Assembly (NCBI GenBank): GCA_021229015.1 | Contig: CM037777.1 | Span: forward strand, 67,694,411-67,758,410 | DNA from: Solen grandis | Lineage: Eukaryota; Mollusca; Bivalvia; Adapedonta; Solenidae | DNA length: 64,000 bases | Reading direction: 5' to 3' | In this document: positions 11,086 to 22,655 of the stretch, in pieces | Layout of the letters: each line of letters starts with the position of its first letter | Position numbering within the stretch: position 1 is the first letter of the stretch | The notes under the pieces: generated by a model | Database searches by the model: none | The model's input: only the letters and a program-made list of their open reading frames with translations | Told to the model about the DNA's origin: nothing | Position numbers and translations under genes: made by a program

Positions 11086-12515
11086 TTTTGGATCATAACC
11101 CATTTTTATAAGATAAGCTTTATTTTGAGTCAGCAAGACATATACAATTAACATATGCTTTTTAGAGCTTTTATAACCAACCAACTATATAACCGTAATA
11201 TAAAGTTAACAAGTGTAAAGAGGTTACAAATAAGAGAATATAAATTACAAACATAAAAACTATGAACAATATGCTAATCGCACCTTCGATATGGTCTAAA
11301 ACTGCTTATAACCTGAAATGGGATAAGATGTGACCATACATATGTGGCATATGTGTGCCATTATAATAAAATATCACTCAAATCAGATTTGAAATGACCT
11401 GATTCACATATTTTTTCAAAGGGGTTTTGGATTAATGTCAACAATTAAAATATACTTTAGCACATTGAGAAGGTAATAAGAAATACATCAATATAGCAGC
11501 TAAAATGACAATAGGAATATATGTAGTAGGTTAATGGTAGATCAAACAGAAAGGGTTGGAATAAAACAATCAAATAAAAAATAAAACAAATACCTATAAC
11601 ATATGTAATAGCAATCTATAGTAATATATAGGCTAAGCAGATAATGTTAGATATACATAAGTTTATCTTTACATGACAGTACAAACTCATCCGTTGGCTG
11701 GCAACAAGCTAAGACAAAAAATGACCTAGACAGTATTGCTCGCTATACTGACTAAGCCTTGTTCTTTAACTCTTCATTTAAAGTCATTGCGGGAAAGTTC
11801 ACTACCATTAAGGGTAAATTATTCTCTGTGACATTTTGTAAGTTCTATCAAGAGTTATGCCACTTTTTTTTACTGAGGAATTTTGGCATTATGCCTCTCC
11901 TATTTTTTTTTTTTTAAAGAAGAGAGCTCAACATCAAGCCTTTATGATTGACACCAATAGCAGGTTACATCCCAAAGTCAGTAAATAAGTCATTTTTACC
12001 CATTTTAGAATTTCAGTAAAAAAGCAAGTAAGATTTGCTCTTGAATTTTCTTTGACATAATAAGATTTTATATGGAAAATAAATAAGGCTATTTTAGGCT
12101 AAAAAAGCCTTGGATTTCTGGAAAAACATTCATTAAAAAAAATGGTGGTCAACTTGGTGCACATACATATATTGCGAATGTTTTATTTGCTACTAACAGG
12201 TTGCCATACAAATAACTTTTATTTTGCAAGTTCAGTTCACATAATTACAACTTCACCCTGTACTTCATTTAGACTCAATATGATGCATTGGCAAACAGAT
12301 CATGGTCTGCTCTGTTTGCTAATACAATATAGTAACTCAAAATTGACAGTCTGCCTGGCAAAGAAAAATCCATTGTTCTTATATCATTTAATGTTCAGTA
12401 ATTTAATATTCATGATATCATAATTTGTACATAATATTCGAGATCTTTAAAAGATATAAAAAGAGGTTTTTATAACATGGTTATTAAACACAGAACTGTT
12501 GTCCTCTTTGTGCAG
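11086..12515. other. AT-rich intron 3 sequence, possible antisense retroelement 3' end
   Basis: No gene was recognised. At 11100-11140 the complement reads as an AATAAAGCTTATC-type 3' end, so 11090 to about 11800 may be an antisense LINE or SINE tail; this is a weak inference. A pyrimidine tract and TTTGTGCAG at 12507-12515 form the acceptor of the next exon. Confidence 0.35.
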
Positions 12516-12684
12516 GTGGACTGTGGATGGAGGTGGCCAAGGAGAAAAATGTGTGGATCGCCATGGGCTGCCATCCCAAGATGGCCACTGACTTCAGCGA
12601 GGCTGCAGAATGGAAACTGAGGAAGTGTCTGGAACATGACAAGTGTATAGCTCTGGGTGAGATCGGCCTCGACTACTCCGGAAC
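12516..12684 (+). CDS. TATDN2: TATDN2-like TatD nuclease, coding exon 4
   Basis: The 169-nt exon lies between TTTGTGCAG and GGAAC|GTGAGT, entering in phase 1 and leaving in phase 2. It encodes GLWMEVAKEKNVWIAMGCHP, then a helix ending CIALGEIGLDYSGT. The GCHP motif and the glutamate in ALGEIGLDY are TatD hallmarks, the Glu being a metal ligand of the binuclear centre. GC content is clearly higher than in the flanking introns. Confidence 0.93.
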
Positions 12685-13454
12685 GTGAGTCTCTTAAAGT
12701 TTGTGTTTTACAAATGACAGCCATGCTTTGATTTTAATCTTTTAGCTGCTGGTGTATCTGATTTTATGCCATGTTAATGGAAATGTTTATAAGAATCAGA
12801 ATATCAGTAATTCATGCAGTGATAATTTTACTTTTGTAGCAAGAGTCCTGGGACTTGCTGGGCTAAAAATATATGAATCCCAATATGGAACGTATTGCAT
12901 TCTACTTTGATTTCAGTTGCATTTTCTGTATATTTTAGGTATCCAGTGGATGCATTGAAATTAAAAACATTGCATCCACAGCTAAAACATTGCATCCTGG
13001 ATGCCGGATGCAGAGGTAAAAAAATCACTGTTCATGGTCTAAACAGATTTTGCAATGTATTTCATACTGAAGGTTTTTATAAGCAGGGATCAAGATAAAC
13101 CTAGAACAGCTTGCAAGCTTAATAAAGGCTGATCAAGTTTGATACTGGTCCAAAAAGTCATTTTCCTGTTTAAGGTCGGAAAAAAAAAGTTCCGTTTCTG
13201 GTCTCCCAACCGACCCAATTTTTTGACAGCTGACCCAAAAGTTTTTTTTTACCTTTCTGCCTAAAAAAAAAAAAATTCCCTTTTTCTACCTTTTGTTCAT
13301 GTAAAAATAAAAAAAGAAAAAAAAGAATAAAATATGGACCTACCAACCCCCTTTTTTATTTGCAGGAGGCCAGAAATGGAACTATTTTTTGGTATTATTT
13401 GGCCTAGTTTTTTTGCGGAATTTTTTTTCCTATTAAATGTGATAGTCTTTCAAT
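12685..13454. other. Intron 4, 5' part
   Basis: Non-coding sequence. At 13140-13400 it is a low-complexity stretch of A and T runs with a phrase about 'ccgacccaattttttgac' that looks like old interspersed repeat. No gene was seen. Confidence 0.5.
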
Positions 13455-13462
13455 GTATGTTA
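13455..13462. repeat. Left target-site duplication of the hAT element (GTATGTTA)
   Basis: The eight bases GTATGTTA directly precede the left inverted end and recur exactly at 17132-17139 directly after the right end. Eight-base duplications are characteristic of hAT transposons. Confidence 0.95.
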
Positions 13463-16400
13463 TAGGGGTGCAACGATGCAGGTTTCTGACGATTCGATTC
13501 GATTCGATTTAAAATTCTTCGATTTTCGATTTTTCGATTCGATTTTTTTTATATATTTGATAAAGTACAACTTCTATCAGATTTTTGACTAGACTCTTTT
13601 GTCTTTTTTTTATTGAACAGAATATGAACATTTTACTTGAACACATTTGAAATACTTAACATAATATACTGTAAGTGTTGACTAGAACATAGTGTCTGAC
13701 CATGTACTTCATAGAACAGTCACTGCTAAAACCAATGATAATGAATGGAAACTTTTTTTGCATTCAAAAAGTTATAGTACTAACTTACTTAGTGTTAGTG
13801 ACTTTTTCTCTAATATTATGGTAATCATTTTGCATTATGACTTTATGTGGTTCCCAGCTACTGCCAGAATGTCAGAAGCAGGGAACAAAATAAAGCCAAA
13901 ATGCAAATGAATGACCTACATGTATTAAAAATCTTTCATTTAAATCAAAATAGCAGTAAATGTTCATTAAGACATTGGTCAAATGAGTATATATCTCAGT
14001 CTCTGGTAATTTGACTAGTTACATGTACCATGCCTTGTTCTTTCACAAAACTAAGTTTTTCTTAAGAAAGATTAAATAGTCAACTTGTTCTGGGTTTAAA
14101 CATGATCTCTGAGCTGTAACTACATCCCCAGCTGTCGAAAAGACTCGTTCACTGGCAACTGATGTTGCTGGGATGCTGTGATACATTTTGGCAAGTTTGC
14201 TTAATAATGGATAGTTCATTTCATTTAGTTTCCACCATTCCAATGGGCTTGTATTTAGGGGCATTGGATTTTCAGACTTATAAGCTAATAGTTCGTTGTC
14301 AACTCTGTTTTCAACTGACTGTCCAGGTTCCACTTTTGTTACAAAAACATCCCCAAAGAGATCTTCTAATGCAGACTTGGACTTTTTCTTGGGAGGCTCT
14401 TCCACAGGTATCTCAGACTCTGAAGAAGGTGTCTCTGCAGAAGTAGATGGCTCAGTCAACTCTAGATGTGGTGCAACTGGCAGAGATGGGTTGGCTGAAG
14501 TTTGGTCGGGTTTCTCAAGCTTTACCTGCAAAGAAACAAGTTAAACATCCATTGAATTTAGTTGAATAAAAAATATGACCAAATAGATGTGGCAGATAAG
14601 CAGGAGAACAGACAAAATGACAGAGAAGTGATTGATATTTTTTCTAAAATAGCAAAAGCAGTGATATCACAAGATATCACACAGGCTGTCTAATGATTTA
14701 AAAAGTAAATACTCAGATAAAATCAGTTATGTAAAATTTAACTAAAGATTGGTTTTATCATTCAATTCATATTCATTATCTTGCATTATTTTTTTTAATA
14801 ATTACATAATTATAATATGAGGATTAAAATGTGGATATTAAAAAAATGTAGTGAGAGTATAGTACCTTTGTCATACATTGACTGGTCTTTTTGTTTATTT
14901 CGATGGCTTTTTGAGTCAATGATGTAAACAGGTTACTCCTCTCATCAGTTGACAGGTATGGCATCGTCTTAAATCTGGGGTCGAGGAAGGAACTTTCATG
15001 AAGAATGCAAAGAACTTCTGGATCTGTGTATCTGAAAAAAAAAATGAAAGATTGCAATTAGTGTTTGTTAATTTATCAAATTACTCTACAAATATCCCTT
15101 ATATTAGCTCTTTAATGCCTATATTTTTCTCCAAAGAAGTATGAGACAATAGATCCTTTTATACAGAAAATATACCATATGAAAAAATTCTTAAATCCTA
15201 TAAACCCAATTTGAGCATTCTACTTTATTTTAAGCTGATAAAATTCTTCAGAACTTCAGAAGTAAAATATAGCTTGGATGTATGGATTAATCCTTCTTTC
15301 ACATAGTTCTCTAATATAATGAATTTCTTATTTTATTTTTTCTTAATTTTAGCATAATTTATTCTTTTCTAAAAACAAACATGAAAATCAAATACTAGTA
15401 TTTTAACAATTTAGGACCCAGAGACACAGCTTGTACTTTTTGCCATTGAAACAATTTTAATATTTCTATACTAAACTAAGGCTTTATTATCAAATTACAA
15501 GTTCAATCTCTGTAGTATATTGTTCATTTATTTTTTGTTTGGAAAAAGAGAAATATTTGAACTGGCTTATCTTTAGAATTAATGAAGAAAAAATTAACCT
15601 TGGCTTAAGATCTGTGGTCACAGCAGCCTTTACAGCTTTGATAAGAGGGCTGTCACTGTCTTTGGTCTGTAGATCTCTAAGCAACTTCTCTTTCAATGGA
15701 TGTATCATAGAAAGAGTTGGCGACTTGGAATCTGATATCACTGTCGTTATAGTCTTCAAAGGACCAAACACTGTCATGGCATATTCCGCAGAAGCGACAT
15801 CATCATCAGACAGTACATGTACATCCTTGGCATTTTTTTAAATGTCCTTGGTAAGAAGTGCAGCTTCTATAGCAGGCTGTTGTTCCAGGTATCTTTCAAT
15901 CATATCATAACTTGAATTCCATCGCATCTGTACATCATTTATCAATTTGTGACTGGGTAGGGACAAAAGAGTCTGTTTATTTCTAAGAACAGCTGCTGCT
16001 GTTGTGCTTCTATGAAAAAAGCTGACTACTCTTCTTATTCTGCCAAGTAGCCTGTCCATTTGGGGCACACGGAGACCTTTCTGACTGGCAAGATTTAATG
16101 TATGGGCAAAACATCCAACATGAGTTAACTTAGCTAGCCTGGCAGCATTGACAATGTTTGATGCATTGTCTGTTGTAACTGAGGGCAGAAGTCCATTTTT
16201 CTGCAGGTTCCATTTGGAAATGGAACTTGTGAGGAAGTTGGAAATATTCTCAGCAGTGTGGGCATCTTCCATGCGTGTAGTTTCAAGGACATAATTATTT
16301 ATTTCCCAATCTTCATCAATCATATGGGCTGTTATGGTATTAAAACTCATTGTTGCCCTTGATGTCCAAGAGTCTGTAGTAAGAGCAATGAATGGTGCTT

Positions 16401-17131
16401 TGCTAAGATTGGCAGTTAATGTTGCTTTTGTCTCTTCATACAAGGCAGGAATTACTTTTTCTGCAAAGTGTGTTCTAGATGGAATGTCATATCTTGGGTC
16501 TAAGACAGCAACCATTTTTTTGAACCCGACATTTTCCACGATGGAATACGGACGCATGTCCTTTGCTATGAATGTGCCGATAGATTTAGTTATAGTCTCA
16601 TGACGGTCTGAAGACCTTGCATACTTGTTTTTCATCGCAAATACATCATGGAGACGTAACTGACCAGTCGATGTCGATGAAACGGGCGGCTTCGTCTTTT
16701 CTTTTTTGTGTGATGACTCGACTGTTATGTTATGCTTGCGCTTTAAATGCGCGATCATATTTGTAGTGGTGCCAGCTTTGTGATTAATACTTGCGCTACA
16801 AAGTCTGCAAATTGTGTTTGTTTTGTCAATTATTCCCTCTTTCTTTTTAAATGCAAAGTGTTCCCAAACGGGAGACTTTAACGCAGCCGGTGGATCACAT
16901 AAATCCAAATTGTCCGCCATGACTGATATTGCTTAGTAACGGATACGCTGCACTGAATTATTATCGGAACACTGATTGGACAAAATAGGTTTGGGCTAAA
17001 ACTGAACCCGACTCGAGTCGAACTACGGTACATAGGCGCATCGCATCGAAATTTCGGCAAACAGAATCGTAATCGCATCGAGCCAAAAAAAATCGAATCG
17101 AATCGAACTTCGATGAATCGTTGCACCCCTA
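13463..17131 (-). mobile_element. Complete hAT (ZBED-type) DNA transposon, 3669 bp
   Basis: The ends are exact inverted repeats (TAGGGGTGCAACGAT at 13463-13477 and its complement at 17117-17131), flanked by the 8-bp duplication GTATGTTA. Just inside both ends lie short TCGATT/AATCGA arrays (13492-13548 and 17088-17108) in mirror orientation, probably subterminal transposase binding sites. A three-exon BED-finger hAT transposase is encoded on the - strand. The element lies in intron 4 of the TATDN2-like gene in antisense orientation. The perfect duplication and intact ends suggest a fairly recent insertion, although the transposase has an in-frame stop. Confidence 0.95.
14043..16920 (-). pseudogene. 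hAT transposase, BED zinc finger type (one in-frame stop)
   Basis: Three exons on the - strand are 16920-15599, 15031-14866 and 14525-14043. Splice sites (CCAAG|GTTAAT, TTTTTCAG|AT, CAAAG|GTACTA, TTTGCAG|GT) give consistent phases and 657 codons. The N-terminus has a BED finger (VWEHFAFKK, ICRLCSASI, MIAHLKRKH). The catalytic region follows, with an Asp in ALTTDSWTS and the CFAHTLNLA segment. The C-terminal hAT dimerisation domain has WWKLNEMNYPLLSKLAKMYH and ATSVASERVFSTAG, with the expected Glu. A TAA at 15838-15840 interrupts the frame after EAALLTKDI; the same frame continues as KNAKDVHVLSDDD. It is therefore inactive unless the stop is an assembly error beside the T7 run. Function in the family is cut-and-paste transposition. 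Confidence 0.9.
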
Positions 17132-17139
17132 GTATGTTA
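17132..17139. repeat. Right target-site duplication of the hAT element (GTATGTTA)
   Basis: An exact second copy of the left duplication, immediately after the terminal A of the right inverted repeat. Confidence 0.95.
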
Positions 17140-17483
17140 ACACCTACATTATAACCTATCTGAAATCCTCTGGTTTGCTATATGTCAATAGCTGAAAGTC
17201 ATAATGTCAGGTTTCAGTGGTACAGTGGATAAGAAGGCTGTTAAAATCAGAATGCAGATAAATGACAGGGAATAATTAGATGTCTTGCATAAACTCCCAA
17301 GACAATATTTAACATTGTAAGTGTAGCGTATGGCACAAATGGTAGTGGGGTCAAGGTCACTGTTACTAAAACTGGAACCAGTAGCTATTTAGGGGGTTTG
17401 AACCAGACTAAAAGAGTGTTGGGTAGATGTTTAAATCTATCATATGAATAGCTTTAGTTGTAGATTGTCTGACATATCCTTTT
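17140..17483. other. Intron 4, 3' part
   Basis: Non-coding, with scattered repeat words (GGGGTCAAGGTCACTGTTAC near 17350). No gene was seen. Confidence 0.5.
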
Positions 17484-17619
17484 TGTGTCACCTGGTGTAA
17501 GGACACATAAGGATCACTTTTCCGTCGCCAGTCAGTCTGTCTGTCCGTCCGTCACTTTTTCCGTCACACTTCAGCAGGTGACACAGGTGTTCCAGAGAAG
17601 TTCTGAGAATACTCTTGTT
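17484..17619 (+). mobile_element. Short GTCACCTG-family element ending 25 bp before exon 5
   Basis: It begins TTGTGTCACCTGGTGTAAGG, has a run of TCCGTCCGTC, an inverted copy of the head (CAGCAGGTGACAC at 17571-17583), and ends ACTCTTGTT at 17611-17619. This is the compact form of the head/CCGTC/tail layout described in the findings. Its end lies within the region where the branch point and acceptor of exon 5 should be, so it probably contributed to that splice region. Confidence 0.6.
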
Positions 17620-17644
17620 CAAAATTCATCTCCCCATTATGTAG

Positions 17645-17774
17645 GTTCCGACAGCATGAGAAGGTTCAGAAAGCGGTATTCCGATGCCAGCTAGCCATGG
17701 CTATAGAGCTGGGGAAGCCCCTTGTCATACACTGTAGGGACGCTGAAGAAGACTGTCTGACCATCATGAAGGAG
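17645..17774 (+). CDS. TATDN2: TATDN2-like TatD nuclease, coding exon 5
   Basis: The 130-nt exon lies between CATTATGTAG and GGAG|GTGAGT, entering in phase 2 and leaving in phase 0. It encodes FRQHEKVQKAVFRCQLAMAI, then ELGKPLVIHCRDAEEDCLTI. The PLVIHCRDA motif supplies a metal-binding histidine and is one of the strongest TatD signatures. Reading across the junction gives GLDYSGT-FRQHEKVQ, the order expected for this family. Confidence 0.93.
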
Positions 17775-17840
17775 GTGAGTCACAAGTTTAAACAATACGT
17801 TCCATAATTCTTTCCCTTATATTGACAGAGTTGTGCCCCT

Positions 17841-19512
17841 TTTTAGTCCCCTACCGGTGTTCACACCGGAGGGGACTATAGGTTTGCCCTCCGTCTGTCC
17901 GTCCGTCTGTCCGTCTGTCCGTCCGTCTGTCCGCTCAAATCTAGATCCCGCGATAACTTAATAACTAAGCAAGCTAACTTGATGAAACTTGGTATATGAC
18001 TAGATGGCAATGTGTAGATTATGCACGTCATTTTATTTTTGTTCTTCGACTAAAATTGTGGTTGCTATGGTAACGGAAATAGTGAAAATATGGCAAAAAT
18101 GGGATCCCGCGATAACTAAGCAAGCTAACTTGATGAAACTTGCTATATGACTAGATGGGAATGTGTAGATTATGCACATTATTTTATTTTTGTTCTTCGA
18201 CTAAAATTGTGGTTGCTATGGTAACGGAAATAGTGAAAATATGGCAAAAAATGGGATCCCGCGATAACTAAGCAAGCTAACTTGATGAAACTTGCTATAT
18301 GACTAGATGGCAATGTGTAGATTATGCACGTCATTTTATTTTTGTTCTTCGACTAAAATTGTGGTTGCTATGGTAACGGAAATAGTGAAAATATGGCAAA
18401 AATGGGATCCCGCGATAACTAAGCAAGCTAACTTGATGAAACTTGCTATATGACTAGATGGCAATGTGTAGATTATGCACGTCATTTTATTTTTGTTCTT
18501 CAACTAAAATTGTGGTTGCTATGGTAACGGAAATAGTGAAAATATGGCAAAAATGGGATCCCGCGATAACTAAGCAAGCTAACTTGATAAAACTTGCTAT
18601 ATGACTAGATGGCAATGTGTAGATTATGCACGTCATTTTATTTTTGTTCTTCAACTAAAATTGTGGTTGCTATGGTAACGGAAATAGTGAAAATATGGCA
18701 AAAATGGGATCCCGCGATAACTAAGCAAGCTAACTTGATGAAACTTGCTATATGACTAGATGGCAATGTGTAGATTATGCACGTCATTTTATTTTTGTTC
18801 TTCGACTAAAATTGTAGTTGCTATGGTAATGGAAATAGTGAAAATATGGCAAAAAATGGGATCCCGCGATAACTAAGCAAGCAAACTTGATGAAACTTGG
18901 TATATGACTAGATGGCAATGTGTAGATTATGCACGTCATTTTATTTTTGTTCTTCGACTAAAATTGTGGTTGCTATGGTAACGGAAATAGTGAAAATATG
19001 GCAAACAAGAAATATCTTTAAAAAAAGATATTCGGCGTAAAATAGAAAACAAACTGAACTCCTACAATCTAATAATAGACTGTATTTCAGGGAACCCAGA
19101 TGTATTCTTAAAATAGTGATCATGCAGTCTATTTATATACATTCTGTACACACTGACATGGTTACGTTTACTTATTACGAAAAGGGGTCAAAGGTATGTT
19201 ATTGTATATGTAAGATTCATAATGTTTGTTGGTTAGATCCGTATTGATAAAGTAAGACCCCCTAATTGATAGGAAAGTATGTGTTAATTATAATATATGG
19301 GTTAACTTCCACCTCCTCCGCATACTACATGATCAACAGGTTAAAGTGGGCGAGTCCACTTCTGCAGATTTGCAGGGGGATTTTTGGTCTAAAAATAAAC
19401 ATCGAAATCGATTTTATACAGCTACGCCAAAAAATGGGATTGATTACCATATTGAGTCAAGGTGGAGCCGGTAGGGGACTTTATGTGTTGCATACAACAC
19501 CAGTTACTTGTT
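17841..19512 (+). mobile_element. Family C element: GTCCCCTACCGG head, tandem 151-bp units, CTTGTT tail
   Basis: The head is a palindrome (17845-17877, AGTCCCCTACCGGTGT and its near complement), followed by GTCTGTCCGTCC repeats. Seven tandem units of about 151-159 bp follow, marked by CCCGCGATAACT at 17946, 18105, 18258, 18409, 18560, 18711 and 18862. Units 3-7 are nearly identical. The tail carries CCGGTAGGGGACTT (19469-19482), the reverse complement of the head, and ends near ACTTGTT (19506-19512). It has no coding capacity and lies in intron 5. Confidence 0.8.
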
Positions 19513-19676
19513 TTACTTAGAAAATAAAGCAAAATAATTATTTTATGGAATGCTTTTCTTCCAATTACTTTTGAACTTTTATGATACAGAACCTATATAA
19601 CTGTAGTCGAGTCTTACAGATCTCACAGCAAGGTGCAGTTATAAGTCTGATCTTTGTATTGAAAAATGTATGCCCC

Positions 19677-20646
19677 TATTTTTAGCTCCACTATTCAAAG
19701 AATATGAGAGGTATTGTAGTCACCCTTGCATTGGCGTTGGCATTGCAGCTTTTGGTGAAAGTTTTGCATGCAAGTTACTGTCAACCTTATATCTCAATAC
19801 CCATTTATGGAATTGACTTGAAAGTTCATTCAGGGGTATCAGACAACCAAGGTAGAAAACTCTTGACTGAATTTGATATTAATTATGGCCCCTTTTTAAC
19901 GTAGAAAATTTGGTTAAAGTCTTTCATGCAAAAGAAAATTTGGTTAAAGTTTTGCATGCAAGCTACTATTCAGCTTGTATCTCAATAACCATTTATGATA
20001 TTGACTTGTAGGTTAATGAATATGTTTAGGGGCATCAATATAAGGAAGATAACAAATTTTGGCCCCTTTTAACTTAGAAATTTTGGCTTAAGTTTTGCAT
20101 GCAAAGAATTTCATGCTTATATATATTTTCAGTAACCAGGCATGGGTTTGATATGAAATTTCTTTAATATGTTCAATGGTATCATACTATAGTGGCAGAT
20201 AGTTTTTGACTGAATGTAATGCAGAACAGGGCCACTTTTTTGACAAACTTTTTGGTTAAAGTTTTGCATGCAAGCTACTATCCAGCTTATATCTCAGAAA
20301 TTTTTTAGGTATTGACTAGAAAGTTTAGGAGTGTGTTCAGGGCATCAGAAAACCAAGGAGGATAACTTTTGGACTGAATTTTATACAAATTATGGCCCTT
20401 TTCTAACTTGGATACTTGGTTAAAGTTTTGCATGCACAGTGTTATTGTGTTTATGTCTCAGTAAGTAGGCATGGGATTGATTTTAAACTTCATAAAAATA
20501 TTAAGGGGTATCAGACTATCAAGGTATATTATTTTTGACTATCATTATGTACAGCGTATATGAAGGGCAAGAATTGAAATAGATTTCATATGATTTACCA
20601 ACAAGCATTTTGAATAGTCAAGCGTGCTGTCCTCTGACAGCTCTTG
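19677..20646 (+). mobile_element. Family E element: CTATTCAAAGAATATGAGA head, CTCTTGTT tail
   Basis: The head TTTTTAGCTCCACTATTCAA (from 19678) is followed by tandem units of roughly 150 bp. Each unit carries AAAGTTTTGCATGCAAGCTA, 'tatctcaataaccatt' and 'ttatggccccttttt'. The tail TTGAATAGTCAAGCGTGCTG (20609-20628) is partly the reverse complement of the head, then GACAGCTCTTGTT. Other copies are at 26936-27662 and 36883-38040. Confidence 0.75.
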
Positions 20647-20932
20647 TTGCATAATAGTTTTTCCCTATCCAAAAGGAAGCTTCAAACAGTGACTTCATAC
20701 AGTTGGTTGAGCAGCCTACCCATAAACTTTGATCTGTTCTGGATATTGCCTCTACTAACTAACTAACTACCTGGCTGGAAATAGTTGCGTGGCCAACATG
20801 CCTGTGTACTTTTCCAACAACCACCTGGCGTGCGTTCAGTATGACAAACTGTATGCAACCGTACGCTTACAATCAGCTATGAAACTGTCTCATTGTCATA
20901 AACCACGATGTTGATGTAAACCCAGGTACAGC
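20647..20932. other. Intron 5 sequence, nothing recognised
   Basis: No gene or repeat was recognised beyond short tandem ACTAACTAACTA at about 20753-20768. Confidence 0.4.
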
Positions 20933-21173
20933 TTAACCCTTTCCCTCATAGAGGAAACCATGAAAAGACCTATGTGAACAACATAAAACCAGATCAGCCT
21001 GCGAGTAACTTGCAGGCTGATCAGGTTTATGCTGTTCGCTGCTCCTCAGTGGTCTGGAAATGAGGACTTTATAATTAAATTTGGTAAGGTTTAACTGTGG
21101 TTTTCTGCAGATCAGGTTTTATGTGGTACCTACTGAGTGCGTCAAAATGAGTCTATATGAGGGAAAGGGTTAA
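20933..21173. mobile_element. piggyBac-like MITE, copy 3 (241 bp)
   Basis: Bounded by TTAA at 20933-20936 and 21170-21173 with CCCTTTCCCTCATA inverted ends. The internal hairpin is retained with a few substitutions (one stem base lost in CAGGTTTATGC). Flanking DNA on either side looks like a single related sequence (GGTACAGC / GGAGCACGTG), consistent with a simple insertion. Confidence 0.8.
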
Positions 21174-21653
21174 GGAGCACGTGAATAGCCTGCTGTATGG
21201 TCCTAAGATAACTCCATAGCTGACTGTAAGCGACCGATTGCAAACGGTTTGGCATGCTGAACGCACACCTGATCTCTGTCCACATGAAAATCTGTTGTAT
21301 GAAACATACCTTTGAATATCATTAACCACAACATATTGATTTCAGCTAACTTGTTGTCAGTATTTGAATTTTGGAGTTATTTATTGTGACAAGGCCCTTT
21401 TTGGTAGGGGACTTTTAATAGTCTTACTTGTTTGCCTTTAAATATCATTCAAATGCCTCATGAAAATTAGGGCTGGAACAATTTCAAAACCTGATCAGCC
21501 TATGAGTAACATGCTGGCTGATAGAGGTTCACATTGTGCTATTCATCAACCCCTATGATAAAAATATAAGTTAATACATCAGTTCAGAATAAGGATAAAT
21601 TGTCAGGTCTGCAAGGTCTGTAGTATATATGTTACTATATAATTCCATTACAG
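21174..21653. repeat. Intron 5, 3' part with repeat tails
   Basis: At 21398-21431 there is a lone family C tail (GGTAGGGGACTTTTAATAGT then CTTACTTGTTT) with no head. At 21477-21545 lies a decayed copy of the central hairpin of the piggyBac-like MITE. The acceptor of the next exon is TTCCATTACAG. Confidence 0.5.
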
Positions 21654-21866
21654 GTTGTACCCAAAGACTACAAGATTCACTGTCATTGCTTTACTGGTTA
21701 CTATGCCAATGCCAGGCTCTGGATAGACGCCTTCCCCAACCTGTATATCGGCGTCACTCCACTGGTTACCTACAAGACGGCCACTCCCACACATGATCTG
21801 GCCAGGAAGATACCACTTAACAAGCTCCTGCTGGAGACAGATGCTCCATACTTCATTCCACGCTGT
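21654..21866 (+). CDS. TATDN2: TATDN2-like TatD nuclease, coding exon 6
   Basis: The 213-nt, phase 0-0 exon lies between TTCCATTACAG and CGCTGT|GTAAGC. It encodes VVPKDYKIHCHCFTGYYANA, then LWIDAFPNLYIGVTPLVTYK, and closes with IPLNKLLLETDAPYFIPRC. IHCHCFTG carries the last metal-binding histidine and LLETDAPYF the catalytic aspartate. With exons 3-5 this completes the TatD active site (two H, E, H, H, D). Being an exact multiple of three, skipping would keep the frame but destroy activity. Confidence 0.95.
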
Positions 21867-22655
21867 GTAAGCGATGAATATATTTATCATACAAAGCCTC
21901 ACATCCCATCCTGTGCTCATTATTGCATGGAGACAGTGTGGTACGCGGGGGTATTCAGGGCTCTTTCACTGTTTTGGCCGAACAGTACCTCTCTCTTCAG
22001 GAGGGGGAATTTTTCGTGTCCTTTACTCCTGCTGGGGGAATTTTTGACAATTTTTGCTGCACATACATACAATAATTATGTAATTGAAAATGTACAAAAT
22101 AGTTCCTGGCTAGCAGCTGTATTGGGTAAAACTGAAATGGAAATCAGATGATATTCAATGCAACAATCTGCTACTTTACCATTCTTGTTATTTTATGTGA
22201 GCTGTTACATATTCATTGGGGGGGGGGGGAATTTGCTTAACAATGGGGGTGGGGGGACATACTTTTTGGCAGGGGAATAGTGCCCTACACACACACTTAA
22301 CAATGGAGATTTAGAGACCTGGTATGTATTAATCACCATCAGTAATAGGTCTAATTTATTGACATTATTTTGGGTCCAAATCTAGATACTATATATGCTA
22401 TATTGGAGAATTTAATAACTATATGACTTTACAATGTACACTACATTAATGATATTAAGGAAAAATCAGTTTTGAGTCAGTTGTGGAATTGTTATATTTG
22501 TGTTATGATGAATCTGTACAGAAATGAATGGCAAATTTATGGACCTTTGATTTTTTTTCCTTTTCAGTTTAATTCACTAAGATAGTTGTTGCACCAATTC
22601 CTTCAGTTTTGAAGTTTTTCTTTTCTTTGAAAATTGGCATGTGTAATTATGAAGG
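21867..22655. other. Intron 6, 5' part, with G-rich runs
   Basis: No gene was recognised. Poly-G tracts lie at 22219-22229 and 22246-22257, and a short element with repeated GGGGGAATTTTT phrases covers 22002-22285. The rest is AT-rich. Confidence 0.4.

Noticed and set aside
14162..14544. Open frames on the + strand opposite the hAT transposase
   Set aside because: They are antisense shadows of the transposase C-terminal exon.
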